Below, one piece after another: positions 54,112-63,535 of a DNA stretch of 64,000 nt. The stretch is from Pseudoalteromonas shioyasakiensis (GTDB lineage Bacteria > Pseudomonadota > Gammaproteobacteria > Enterobacterales > Alteromonadaceae): positions 269,025-333,024 of the forward strand of contig NZ_LRUE01000013.1 of the NCBI RefSeq assembly GCF_001550135.1, read 5' to 3'. The position numbers and the translations under genes are program-made. The notes beneath the pieces are model-generated. The model searched no databases. It had not been told where the DNA came from and saw only the letters and a list, made by a program, of their open reading frames with translations. The number at the start of each line of letters is the position of its first letter. The stretch's first letter is position 1.

Positions 54112-54897
54112 TTAGGCCTCTTCGTCAAAACCCATTTTCTGTGAAATTTGAAGTGAGGTTTCTTTTAACTTATTTATCACATGCTCGAAATCAGCATTAC
54201 GCGATTCGTCACGGTACATCAGAATTGAGGTGAGCAGCACAGCAACGGCATTATGGTAATAATCGAAAATGGGCACGCCTATATCATATACGCCAGCAAG
54301 AACAGGGCTTGGCATGGCTTCATGACCTTGTTCTTTTACGCGCAGCCAAATATTTCGCAGTGCCATTAAATCAAGAGACAAGTCAGGGTGATTTTCTTGG
54401 TATGCTTTGAGCATTCGTTCACGGTTGTCGTACGATGCAAATGCTAATAGCACATGTCCTGCACAGTTATCGGTAAGGGGGCCTCTTCCTCCAACGGGTA
54501 GGGTTAAGCAGTTGCTGTTGGTATCATAATCTTGGTGAGACAAGATTAATCCACCACCGTCTGAATACACCACTAAGTGGCAAGATTGTTGAATTTCACT
54601 ACACAATTCTTGGATGATAGGAAAGGCAACATTATTTAGGTGGTGAACTGGCGCGTAGCGGTGAGTAAGCCGATAAAGCTTGAGTGAGAGCCTATAAACG
54701 CGTTCAGTTTGAAAAAACTCAAGGTAGTGGAGATCATTTAGAACCGCCACCATACGAAAAATTTCAGCTTTTGATTTCCCTAATGAGTCAGAAATTTGTG
54801 TCAGATTTAACCCTTCCGGGGTTCTTGCGATTAATTCTATAATCGCCATGCCTTTCTCAAGAGCGGGCGCTTTATATTTAGTTTCTTTCTCTGTCAT
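54112..54897 (-). CDS. IclR-family transcriptional regulator
   Basis: A 261-residue regulator: N-terminal winged HTH (ALEKGMAIIELIARTPEGLNLTQISDSLGKSKAEIFRMV) and C-terminal IclR effector domain (about 85-255, with LPVGGRGPLTDNCAGHVLLAF). It is divergent from the Gfo/Idh/MocA operon and upstream of the TonB receptor gene, so it is the likely local regulator. The effector is probably a sugar derivative; unknown. Confidence 0.9.
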   Translation of the reverse strand: MTEKETKYKAPALEKGMAIIELIARTPEGLNLTQISDSLGKSKAEIFRMVAVLNDLHYLEFFQTERVYRLSLKLYRLTHRYAPVHHLNNVAFPIIQELCSEIQQSCHLVVYSDGGGLILSHQDYDTNSNCLTLPVGGRGPLTDNCAGHVLLAFASYDNRERMLKAYQENHPDLSLDLMALRNIWLRVKEQGHEAMPSPVLAGVYDIGVPIFDYYHNAVAVLLTSILMYRDESRNADFEHVINKLKETSLQISQKMGFDEEA

Positions 54898-55329
54898 CGG
54901 GTACTTCTAATTACTTATTCTTAGATTAAAACCTTATACATAAGTGTAGTCTCAAAGAGCGCTTATGCACTGAAATATCACCTGAATTTGGTAATAAAGT
55001 AGCTTGTATATCCCAACTGTTTTGTTTTGGTCAATAAAGGTTTTCTGATTTTTATTTGAAAATTAAGTAGTTGAATTTATTTTTGAACAATGATTCACGT
55101 AAAGTTTTTGTTATCAAAGTGAGTGAATATAGCGCCTCTCGATAATAAATATTATTTAACGTACAGCTAACTAGAACCTTTATTAATTGAAGATTGTTTT
55201 GTATGTAAAACCCATGTTGAGCCGAATTTCATAAAAAAAATCCCATTCACAAAGCGCAGACAAGTGATTGACTGTTCAAGTGCAAGGTAACTAACTTGAG
55301 TTATTAATGTACCTTGCAGGAATAAAATT
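54898..55329. other. Divergent promoter region IclR/Gfo
   Basis: A 432-base AT-rich region between divergent genes. It contains the inverted repeat at 55281-55318 next to the downstream start. No gene is seen. Confidence 0.55.
55281..55318. promoter_or_regulatory. Inverted repeat at the oxidoreductase start
   Basis: TGCAAGGTA (55281-55289) and TACCTTGCA (55310-55318) are exact reverse complements 20 bases apart. The second arm touches the AGGAA ribosome binding site of the GTG start at 55330. It could be an IclR operator or an mRNA hairpin that limits translation. Confidence 0.45.
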
Positions 55330-56472
55330 GTGAAAGTAGGAATTTGTGGTTTAGGCGACCGGTTAAGTTATGTTGCCAAAGTGATGCATGAGCTTATTCC
55401 AAATTTTGATTTGGTGGCTTATGCCGACCCTGAATCTGTAAAAGTTGAGTACATGCAGTCGCATGGTATCTCGATGCGCGCTTATGACGAACTTGCAGAT
55501 ATGTTGCAAAATGAGCAGCTTGATATGTTGATGATCGGCTCTCCAAATCATATGCATTTAGAGCACTTACGCCTTGGCATTGAAGCAGGATTACTCATTT
55601 TTGCAGAGAAACCTATTGTGATGTCTGAGCAGCAGACCTACGACGTGCTTGAGCTTATCGCTAAACATAATGCCTTCGATAAAATTTTAGTGGGTATGGT
55701 GCTTCGTTATGCGCCTTTGTATAAAGATTTGGTCGCAGCCTTATCATCTAAATTACTGGGTGAAATCACCAGTATTGAGGCATCAGAGCATATTCCGCCA
55801 GAGCATGGTGCGTTTTTTATGCGAGATTGGCGCAGACATCAGGGACTTTCGGGCGGCTTCTTATTAGAAAAATGCTGTCACGACTTAGATCTTTATCAGG
55901 GCATTGTGAAAAGTCGCCCAGCTAAACTTGCCAGTTTTGGCGGTCGAAGAACCTTCACGCCTGAGAACAAGCACTTAGGCAAGCATCCTGTCTATCATCA
56001 GCGCAAGTCACGCTGGAATGGCATAGATGAAGTGTTTGATAACGATTCTGAGTTGGTGGATCACCAAACCGCACTCATTCAGTATGAAAATGGCATAAAT
56101 CTGAGTTTTCATACTAACTTAAATGTACCGAACGATTACCGACACTTTAGTGTATTTGGCACACTCGGTATGGCTGAAGGTGACTTTGTGCGTAACTATT
56201 TCAAAGTGCATGACTGTATTACCTCAGGGGCATTGATTGATAAAACGTACTTACACGATGATTCAATTTCGATGCACTACGGCGCTGAAGAAGAAATGGC
56301 GGCAGATTGGATTGCCTTTTTTGAAAGGGGGACTCCTTTACCGGTATCCATTGTTGACGCTTTGCAAGCGGGGCTGACCGCCATCAAGTTAGATGAAGCT
56401 AGGCAAACAGGTTCGATTATCGATATGACAGAAACATGGAAAAAATTTGATAGCTACCTAAATAAAAATTAA
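55330..56472 (+). CDS. Gfo/Idh/MocA-family oxidoreductase
   Basis: A 380-residue NAD(P)-dependent sugar oxidoreductase, cytoplasmic. GTG start with AGGAA 7 bases upstream. Rossmann motif GICGLGDR (residues 4-11), IGSPNHMHLEHL, FAEKPIVM (EKP motif) and GGFLLEKCCHDLDLY (catalytic His/Asp region) are visible. It lies 19 bases before the symporter gene. It probably oxidises the imported sugar or its acid. The exact substrate is unknown. Confidence 0.9.
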   Translation: MKVGICGLGDRLSYVAKVMHELIPNFDLVAYADPESVKVEYMQSHGISMRAYDELADMLQNEQLDMLMIGSPNHMHLEHLRLGIEAGLLIFAEKPIVMSEQQTYDVLELIAKHNAFDKILVGMVLRYAPLYKDLVAALSSKLLGEITSIEASEHIPPEHGAFFMRDWRRHQGLSGGFLLEKCCHDLDLYQGIVKSRPAKLASFGGRRTFTPENKHLGKHPVYHQRKSRWNGIDEVFDNDSELVDHQTALIQYENGINLSFHTNLNVPNDYRHFSVFGTLGMAEGDFVRNYFKVHDCITSGALIDKTYLHDDSISMHYGAEEEMAADWIAFFERGTPLPVSIVDALQAGLTAIKLDEARQTGSIIDMTETWKKFDSYLNKN

Positions 56473-56491
56473 AACACATCGGGGGATTCAC

Positions 56492-58267
56492 ATGGTCTTA
56501 ATTGATTGGTTAATAGTTGCATTTTATGTAGTAGCAGCGGTTGTTATCGGGATGCTCTTTACAAAAAAGGCCAGTGAAAGTACGGCTGATTTTTTTGTCG
56601 CAGGGCGATCTTTACCTTGGTATATCGCGGGCACATCCATGGTGGCCACCACCTTTTCATCTGATACACCCTTGTTTGTAGCAGGGGCTGTGCGAGAGCA
56701 AGGCATTTACGCAAACTGGATTTGGTGGGTGAGTGTAATTGGCGTGATAATTTCGGTGTTCTTCTTTGCTAATTTATGGCGAAGATCAAAAGCACTGACC
56801 GAAATTGAGCTTATCTCACAGCGATATGATAAGAGTAAAGCCACTGATTTTTTAAGAATTTTTAAAGCTATTTTTGATGGCGTGTTTGTTAACTGCATTA
56901 TCATCGCATCTGTTACTCTCGCTATGTCGAAAATTATTGTGGTGATTTTAGGACTCTCTCCTGAACCCCTATTCAACATTCCTCTGTTTGGTGCTATCAC
57001 AGCGACCACGCTTATTTTGATTGTGCTAGCTGTTGCAGCGGTCGTGTATACCGCGATGTCTGGTTTATATGGCGTTGTATATACCGATTTAATTCAATTT
57101 GCCTTGGCAATAGTGGGTTCTGTGGTATTAGCTATTATTGTCTATGTCGACTTACAAGATCACGGTGGCATCGTTGCTGCGGTTGAGGCATCACCTGGGT
57201 TTAATAGCGATACATTAAAAATGATCCCCGACTTTGAATGGGATCTAAAAACCGCAACTTTTGTTATTTTAGTTTGTATTGGTTGGCTAAATTACGCGCC
57301 CGGGTTTGGTTTTTTCTTACAGCGCACACTTGCTGCCCGCAGTGAGAAAGATGCCATGTTGAGCTTATATTGGTTTGCTTTTTGCCATCTCGTGTTAAGA
57401 AGTTGGCCTTGGATTATCGTGGGTGTTGCCTCTTTGGTTTACTTTCCATCGTTGGTAGATGCAGAGCAATCATACCCAATGATGATAGATGAATTCTTAC
57501 CAGTTGGTTTAAAAGGCATTATGGTCGCCTCTTTACTTGCTGCTTTTATGAGTACGCTCGATACTCAACTTAACTGGGGCTCGTCTTATTTAGTCAATGA
57601 TGTTTACGAGCCTTACTTAGTTAAAGGCCGAGAAAAAGCACATTACATTAAGGCTGCTCGGTTCAGCATGTTAGCCCTTACTTTGGTTGCTCTGATTGTA
57701 ACGACTCAACTTGAAAGTATTCTAGGCGCTTATGAATATATTTCGGTAATCATCATTCCAATCTCTGTGGTACTTATCGCTCGCTGGTATTGGTGGCGAA
57801 TAAATGTGTGGTCTGAAATTAGCGCGCTTATTACTGCCGTTATTGTCGGTAATGCGATGATGTACATATTACCCGATGAAGGCGAGGCTAAGTGGTTTGC
57901 CGTGCGCATGCTAGCAACCACGATGACAACCTTGGTTGTGTGCTTAGTTGTTACCCTAATGACCTCAAGTAAAACCCCAAGCCCAAAAACCATTGAGTTT
58001 TATAGTCGCTTAAAAATCCACGGCCGCGGCTGGAAAAAAGTCAGAGATTTAACAGGCATTGAACCAATCGCGGCGGGGATTAAAGATAACGCTATTGCTT
58101 GTGTTGCGAGTATTGCATTTATTTACTCGCTACTGCTCGGTATTGGTAATGCCTTATTTGAAGATTGGCAAACCTTTGGCTATTACTTAATTGTGATTGT
58201 GGCCTCTGGTTGGGTTGTAAAGCGTAAAATGCCGAAAGTGATAGCCTCATTAAGGCAAGAAGTATAA
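56492..58267 (+). CDS. Sodium:solute symporter (SSS family)
   Basis: A 591-residue inner-membrane protein with 13-14 predicted helices. ADFFVAGRSLPWYIAGTSMVATTFSSDTP is the SSS N-terminal signature. GFGFFLQRTLAARSEKDA and ASLLAAFMSTLDTQLNWGSSYLVNDVYEP match the central signature and sodium site of SLC5 sugar symporters. It is in an operon with the oxidoreductase and ends in a strong terminator. It likely imports the sugar released by the locus glycosidases. Confidence 0.92.
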   Translation: MVLIDWLIVAFYVVAAVVIGMLFTKKASESTADFFVAGRSLPWYIAGTSMVATTFSSDTPLFVAGAVREQGIYANWIWWVSVIGVIISVFFFANLWRRSKALTEIELISQRYDKSKATDFLRIFKAIFDGVFVNCIIIASVTLAMSKIIVVILGLSPEPLFNIPLFGAITATTLILIVLAVAAVVYTAMSGLYGVVYTDLIQFALAIVGSVVLAIIVYVDLQDHGGIVAAVEASPGFNSDTLKMIPDFEWDLKTATFVILVCIGWLNYAPGFGFFLQRTLAARSEKDAMLSLYWFAFCHLVLRSWPWIIVGVASLVYFPSLVDAEQSYPMMIDEFLPVGLKGIMVASLLAAFMSTLDTQLNWGSSYLVNDVYEPYLVKGREKAHYIKAARFSMLALTLVALIVTTQLESILGAYEYISVIIIPISVVLIARWYWWRINVWSEISALITAVIVGNAMMYILPDEGEAKWFAVRMLATTMTTLVVCLVVTLMTSSKTPSPKTIEFYSRLKIHGRGWKKVRDLTGIEPIAAGIKDNAIACVASIAFIYSLLLGIGNALFEDWQTFGYYLIVIVASGWVVKRKMPKVIASLRQEV

Positions 58268-58292
58268 CAATTTAAACTCCTAGTTGTGTCGC

Positions 58293-58335
58293 AAGCCATA
58301 CGTTGTTTTTAAATAAGCATCGTATGGCTTTTTTA
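58293..58335 (+). terminator. Terminator of the symporter operon
   Basis: AAGCCATACG and CGTATGGCTT form a 10-bp stem with an 18-base loop, followed by T-run. Confidence 0.9.
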
Positions 58336-58529
58336 TTAACATTTTTTAATTGGTAAATAAGAAAATTCATATTGATAAGAATATTTCATTTTTAAAATAC
58401 CAATAATTTTAAAGCGTTAAATATGAAACGAATGAATGGTAGTTGCTTGTTTTTGTGTAATTTAATTGTTGCTCGTTTGTAAATTTAATAAGCTCGTTAC
58501 ATTCCTTATTTTCATGTGGTTTAGTTGCT

Positions 58530-60026
58530 ATGAATAGTAAAATCCATAAAATCCTATCTGGTGTTGCCTTAGCAAGTAGTATTAATGTGGGTGCTGCAGA
58601 GTTACCTAAAGAAGTTAAATGGATGCAAGATGCCAAGTGGGGGATTAGTCATCACTATCTTGCTGGTGGCACTATGGATAATGCGTGGTACCAAATTACA
58701 GACTATAACGAGTGGAATAACTACGTTAATGGTTTTGATGTCAACGATTATGCTGATAAAGCCGCCAAGCTTGGTTATCGTTATGTAATTTTTACCATTA
58801 CCCAAAACCGTGGTTACTTATCTACGACCAGTGATATTTACGATCTACACTCACCTGCATGTCCGAGTAAACATATTGCACCGGGTTGTATCACACAAGT
58901 TAATTCTAATCAGGCTGATTATACGCCAACCCGTGACCTTGTTCTGGATATGGCGCTGGCGCTTAAAGCAAAAGGCATCAAGCTAATTGCATATCTACCT
59001 TCACACTTAGGTGATAGATGGACGGGCAAAAAAGTGAAAGCGCCATACCCAGACTGGTTTATCAATGGCTTTGTGAGTGAAAGAGCCCAAACCTGGGGTG
59101 ATAATATTGCCGGTTGGTGGTTTGATGGTTGGTATCAAGCAGATGAATCGCAGCAAGAACTTGCGGCTAATAATGACTACCCAGTAGCTGATCAGCTAGC
59201 GAAATCAGTGCGTAGTGGTAACCCGAATGCAGTGATCACTATTAGTGATGGTTTTGAGTACAGCTTTATTCCGAATGACCCACAAAGTAACTACACCCAA
59301 GGTGAGCATAATGAGCTACCGCCTATTCCAAAATCAGGTGAAGTAACCACGGCGCTCGGTACAAAAGTGCAATGGCATGGCTTTACGTATACCTCGCAAG
59401 AAGATCCATTATTTGGTGGCTGGGGGCAAGTTAAGCGCAGCTTAAAATACAGTAATAATGAGGTAGCAAACCGAGTAAAAGACATCGCAAGGGCTGGGGG
59501 GGTCACAACTTTAGATGTGGCTATTAATCCAAACGGCAGCTGGATAGTTGACCGCTTAGTGCAAATTCAAACGGTAGGAAACACGGTTGGTACAACATCT
59601 GACACCACTTATTCAGGCTTAGAGCTTGTAAACGATGATGATCCTCGAATTCAGTATAGCGAAAATGGCAACTGGGTGAGATCTGAGCAAACAAATACTG
59701 GCGAATATAAGCAAGATTTGCATATGACAACCGTTAACGGTGCGTCATTTAGTTATGACTTTAGTGGTTCGAGTATTGTCTTTGCGACCTCAAAAGATAT
59801 TAACCATGGTGACGTTGAGGTTTTCTTAGATGGTAAATCACAAGGTATATACTCTATTTTTGATGGTAACAACTACCGTCAAGTTCAAAGTATTGTGTTC
59901 GAAAAACATGATTTAGCAGCTGGAGCGCATACCTTAACGGTTAAAAAAGTATCGGGAGATGTTATGCCTGTTGATGTAGTGCTCTCGAAAAAAGCAAAGA
60001 AAATATATAAAGCCAGATCGCTCTAG
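58530..60026 (+). CDS. Secreted GH29-like glycosidase with C-terminal beta domain
   Basis: A 498-residue protein; the signal peptide ends near GAA-ELP (residue 24). The catalytic part (MQDAKWGISHHYLAGG, KLGYRYVIFTITQNRGYLS, LVLDMALALKAKGIKLIAYLP, WWFDGWYQ) has the order of alpha-L-fucosidase-like GH29 barrels, with the Asp of WFDGW as candidate nucleophile. The final about 130 residues (FSYDFSGSSIVFATSKDINHGDVEVFLDGK...LAAGAHTLTVKK) form a carbohydrate-binding-like beta sandwich. The match to GH29 is distant and the specificity unknown. It lies in a sugar-use locus between symporter and GH43. Confidence 0.6.
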   Translation: MNSKIHKILSGVALASSINVGAAELPKEVKWMQDAKWGISHHYLAGGTMDNAWYQITDYNEWNNYVNGFDVNDYADKAAKLGYRYVIFTITQNRGYLSTTSDIYDLHSPACPSKHIAPGCITQVNSNQADYTPTRDLVLDMALALKAKGIKLIAYLPSHLGDRWTGKKVKAPYPDWFINGFVSERAQTWGDNIAGWWFDGWYQADESQQELAANNDYPVADQLAKSVRSGNPNAVITISDGFEYSFIPNDPQSNYTQGEHNELPPIPKSGEVTTALGTKVQWHGFTYTSQEDPLFGGWGQVKRSLKYSNNEVANRVKDIARAGGVTTLDVAINPNGSWIVDRLVQIQTVGNTVGTTSDTTYSGLELVNDDDPRIQYSENGNWVRSEQTNTGEYKQDLHMTTVNGASFSYDFSGSSIVFATSKDINHGDVEVFLDGKSQGIYSIFDGNNYRQVQSIVFEKHDLAAGAHTLTVKKVSGDVMPVDVVLSKKAKKIYKARSL

Positions 60027-60289
60027 CGATATCTAAATCATGGGTGGATGGGGATCCCCCTTTTTATTCAAGCAAGTTTGAGGTTTAACTGAGAAGCCTT
60101 AAGCTTGCTGCTCCATATTAAACCTATTCCATGTAATGCTATTCCTTAACTTTCGCCAATAAAGCTTGGGCATCTTATAGCTTGTCCTTACATTTCTTTT
60201 CACTGTCTGTTAAAAATAATGTTATATTTGTGTTCTTACTTAAAAGTAATAAAATAATACAAATTAAAATTTAACGATCAGGTTTCAAG

Positions 60290-61291
60290 ATGACATTACA
60301 AACAAATAGTCCGTTAGTAGAGCAGCGTGCCGATCCGTTTGTGCATAAGCACAGCGATGGTTTTTATTATTTTACAGGTTCTGTACCAACTTATGATCGC
60401 ATTGAACTTCGTAAGTCTGCGACATTAGAGGGCTTAAAAGACGCTGAAACCTTTGATATTTGGTTTAAACATGACAGCGGCCCAATGAGCCGTCATATCT
60501 GGGCACCTGAAATTCATTACCTCGATGGCAAATGGTATATCTACTTTGCTGCCAGTGAAGAAGATGATATTTGGGCATTACGCCCGTATGTGCTTGAGTG
60601 TAAAGGTCAAGATCCGCTAAATGACGAGTGGGTTGAACTTGGCATGATGCAAGCGGCTGAGGGCGATGAAAAGTCGTTCACTGATTTTTCTTTAGATGCC
60701 ACCATTTTTGAAAACAACGGTAAGCGTTACTTTTGCTGGGCAGAGAAAACCGGCGGTCAATTTGCTGCATCAAACCTGTATTTAGCGGAGATGGAATCTC
60801 CAATTAAGTTAAAAACAGCACAGTTTATGCTGACGACACCAGATTACGATTGGGAACGTGTCGACTTTTGGGTAAACGAAGGCCCGGCAGTACTTAAAAA
60901 TAACGGTAAAATCTTCATTGCTTTCTCTGCAAGCGCAACAGGTGCATGTTACTGTATGGGCTATATGGAAGCCGATGAAAACAGCGATTTACTTGATCGT
61001 AATTCGTGGACTAAAACACGTATGCCTGTGCTTGAAACAAGTGTTGAAAAGAAAATTTTCGGCCCAGGTCATAACTGTTTTACAGTAGCTGAAGATGGTG
61101 AAACACCACTGTGTATTTACCATGCTCGTGACTATGAGCACGCAGTTGGTGAACCAAGTGTGGTGCCAAAAACAGACACCCGTCCACTTGAAGAGATTGT
61201 AAAAGATCCGCTTTACGATCCAAACCGCCACGCTCGAGTTATGGAAGTGAAGTACGACGAAAATGGTCGTCCACTATTTGAACTGTATTAA
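60290..61291 (+). CDS. GH43-family glycoside hydrolase, cytoplasmic
   Basis: A 333-residue five-blade propeller hydrolase with no signal peptide. Family residues: Asp in EQRADPFVH (base), Asp in DFSLDATIF (pKa modulator), Glu in WVNEGPAVL (acid), and WAPEIHYLDGKWYIYFAA. The closest described activities are alpha-L-arabinofuranosidase and exo-acting relatives. It probably cleaves short oligosaccharides after uptake by the TonB receptor. It has its own upstream gap (60027-60289) and ends at a bidirectional terminator. Confidence 0.9.
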   Translation: MTLQTNSPLVEQRADPFVHKHSDGFYYFTGSVPTYDRIELRKSATLEGLKDAETFDIWFKHDSGPMSRHIWAPEIHYLDGKWYIYFAASEEDDIWALRPYVLECKGQDPLNDEWVELGMMQAAEGDEKSFTDFSLDATIFENNGKRYFCWAEKTGGQFAASNLYLAEMESPIKLKTAQFMLTTPDYDWERVDFWVNEGPAVLKNNGKIFIAFSASATGACYCMGYMEADENSDLLDRNSWTKTRMPVLETSVEKKIFGPGHNCFTVAEDGETPLCIYHARDYEHAVGEPSVVPKTDTRPLEEIVKDPLYDPNRHARVMEVKYDENGRPLFELY

Positions 61292-61318
61292 TTTTATAGT
61301 GACGTAAATTAAGTTCAT

Positions 61319-61342
61319 AAAGCCACCAATTTAGGTGGCTTT
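61319..61342. terminator. Bidirectional terminator GH43 / DUF2306
   Basis: AAAGCCACC and GGTGGCTTT form a 9-bp stem around 6 bases between convergent genes. Confidence 0.85.
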
Positions 61343-61358
61343 ATTGTATGAGAGTCAG

Positions 61359-62180
61359 TTAGCCAACAATCGCAGGGTACCAGTTTGCCAAAGTCACCCC
61401 AAATAAGCCGATTAAGAACACGATTGATATTAGCGTCATTAAACAGGCTGTGCCGATAGTGATAAACGTAATATTTGTACGAGCTGCATAGTGAACAAGC
61501 TCGGCTATTAAAAGTGGTACTAAGTAAGAGCAAAGGCTAACAGCAAGTACGGCAGGACCTGTGAATGTGGCGGTATCGACGCCTAAGGTGCCAAATACTA
61601 AAAACCATGCAAATATCAGTAATCTAAAAAACAACACACCATTAGCAGCAAGATATAACCGTATAGCCCACCTTTGATGAGCGTTGAAGTTACGAACCCG
61701 TGCTGTTTTCACTGCAAATATACTTGATACGATAACAACTAAACCGCCAAACATTGTCAGTGCATGCATCAGTGTATTACCAACCGTTCCTCTTACAATC
61801 ATTAAATACATGCCAGCAAATGAAATACAGCAAGCTAAAACAACAAATACACGGCCATTGTAGCGATGGAATGCTCTGTATTTTGCCCTCAGTTTTTCAA
61901 TGAGTTGTAAGCTTCCGCCAAGGATCATCACTACCGCAAATAATACATGCACTGCATACATGAAATTCCCTGTGGCATCATTAGCAACATAGGCGGTGTT
62001 ATTAAGTCGGTTCCAACTTGATAGACCTGTAGTTAACCCTGTCATTCCATAACCAAGAATGAGGTAAATCACAAAGCAAGTTTGCGCCATTAGCAGGCTA
62101 ATAAACCAAAGCTTTTTACTGTATTCGAGCGCTTTTAAAGGTGTGAGTTTGCTATCTTTGTTAAACATCATCAATTCCAT
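61359..62180 (-). CDS. DUF2306 inner-membrane protein
   Basis: A 273-residue protein with seven hydrophobic helices. FMYAVHVLFAVVMILGGSLQLIEKLRAKYRAFHRYNGRVFV and NAHQRWAIRLYLAANGVLFFRLLIFAW match DUF2306, with membrane His residues resembling haem ligands in cytochrome b561-like folds. The start could be an internal Met (62171 or 62168) with GGAA ahead. It is divergent from the AraC-type gene, which may regulate it. The function is unknown. Confidence 0.82.
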   Translation of the reverse strand: MELMMFNKDSKLTPLKALEYSKKLWFISLLMAQTCFVIYLILGYGMTGLTTGLSSWNRLNNTAYVANDATGNFMYAVHVLFAVVMILGGSLQLIEKLRAKYRAFHRYNGRVFVVLACCISFAGMYLMIVRGTVGNTLMHALTMFGGLVVIVSSIFAVKTARVRNFNAHQRWAIRLYLAANGVLFFRLLIFAWFLVFGTLGVDTATFTGPAVLAVSLCSYLVPLLIAELVHYAARTNITFITIGTACLMTLISIVFLIGLFGVTLANWYPAIVG

Positions 62181-62395
62181 TACATTTTTCTAATACCGCT
62201 AATATAAAGGGCTAGAGCAAGATTTCTTCTCAAATTCGAAATTTGATCAATGAAATATTGTGTTTACTTTTGAGAACTCACACTGGGTTTGACACATTCA
62301 CTAACAAACTCTTTTTGCTATGTTGATTTTGAAAAAGTAAACTCATCTGATTGGTAAATAATTCATCAAACTCCCAATTTAAGGTATGTAGAGTT

Positions 62396-63532
62396 ATGCA
62401 AAATACTTCCCCTTATTACTTACTCGTTTTTGTTTGTATGGGGCTCATGCTGCTAAATGGTATGAAAAAAGAGAAGCAGCTTATTCATTATCTGTTTGCT
62501 GTATTTTGCGGTTCGCTTTGCATGGTTGGGGTGCAAAAAATCAGTGCACCAAGTATTGGTGTTTACAGTTATTTAATCGGCTTATTTACCTGCGCAACCT
62601 GTAATATGTCTTGGCTTATATCACGCACTTTGTTTCGTAAGCATAAGCCTATTGCTTCGGTACATATTGCCGTGGCAGTTGCTATTGCGGGTTTAATTAT
62701 GTTTAACCAAACTTGGCATTATTTGGTGAGTATTGATGTGCAAGTTTTCCCTGAGAGCCAATTCATGTGGCGTTTAAAGCAAGGTATGGCCGAAATAACG
62801 GTGTTGCTATCTTCAAGTATTCTGGTGTTGTCTTTTTGGGAAGCGTTACAGGGCTATAAAGAGAAATCACAAACGCAAAAGTTGCAGGCAAGTATTTTTG
62901 CTAGTTGCTACTTTTTAGCGGTATTTAATGCCAGCATACTGCCTAAGTTTTTATTCAGTGAAAGCGAATTTCAACAATTTGAGCCACTTATAATTACCTC
63001 ATCTGCATTGTTGATTGTATTTGCAATGCAGCTAGTAATGTTTTTGCAAAACCGTGCCCACAGTAGCGTGCCTGAAGCTGTTGATAGTAAAGTGGTGAAC
63101 TCTGAAAAGGTAGTGAAAGCTACCCATCAGGCTGAACAATCTGAAAATAAAGAGGTAGAGCCTGAGCTTATTACTGATATAGAAGCACTGATCAATAAGC
63201 AGGTTTATTTGCAAACTAATTTGAAAATTTCTGACTTTGCACAAGCATTAGCAGTACCTGAGTATAAGATTAGCCGCACTATTCGCCATCATTTTAAAGC
63301 ATCTAATTTTAATTTATTTATTAATCAGTACCGAGTAAAGCATGCACAAGGGCTGCTACTTAAGGACGAAGCAAGTCATTGGAGCATTTTAAGTATTGCA
63401 ATGGAAAGTGGTTTTTCTTCGCTTGCTACCTTTAACCGTGTTTTTAAAAGCATTGTTGGGGTTAACCCAAATGAGTTTCGTAAGCAGAACAACTCATTAG
63501 TTGAACAAAAAGTCTTAGAGCTTACTGACTAG
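62396..63532 (+). CDS. Membrane-anchored AraC-family regulator
   Basis: A protein of 378 residues from the ATG at 62396; a longer TTG frame (62351) has no support. The first about 220 residues hold six or seven membrane helices. A linker follows (about 220-255), then an AraC helix-turn-helix (about 270-375: LKISDFAQALAVPEYKISRTIRHHF, SILSIAMESGFSSLATFNRVFKSIVGVNPNEFRK). It senses a signal in or across the membrane. It is divergent from the DUF2306 gene, a likely target. Confidence 0.85.
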   Translation: MQNTSPYYLLVFVCMGLMLLNGMKKEKQLIHYLFAVFCGSLCMVGVQKISAPSIGVYSYLIGLFTCATCNMSWLISRTLFRKHKPIASVHIAVAVAIAGLIMFNQTWHYLVSIDVQVFPESQFMWRLKQGMAEITVLLSSSILVLSFWEALQGYKEKSQTQKLQASIFASCYFLAVFNASILPKFLFSESEFQQFEPLIITSSALLIVFAMQLVMFLQNRAHSSVPEAVDSKVVNSEKVVKATHQAEQSENKEVEPELITDIEALINKQVYLQTNLKISDFAQALAVPEYKISRTIRHHFKASNFNLFINQYRVKHAQGLLLKDEASHWSILSIAMESGFSSLATFNRVFKSIVGVNPNEFRKQNNSLVEQKVLELTD

Positions 63533-63535
63533 AAG

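Noticed and set aside
60050..60059. GGGGATCCCC followed by T-run as a terminator
   Set aside because: The palindrome leaves almost no loop, so it cannot fold as a normal intrinsic terminator.
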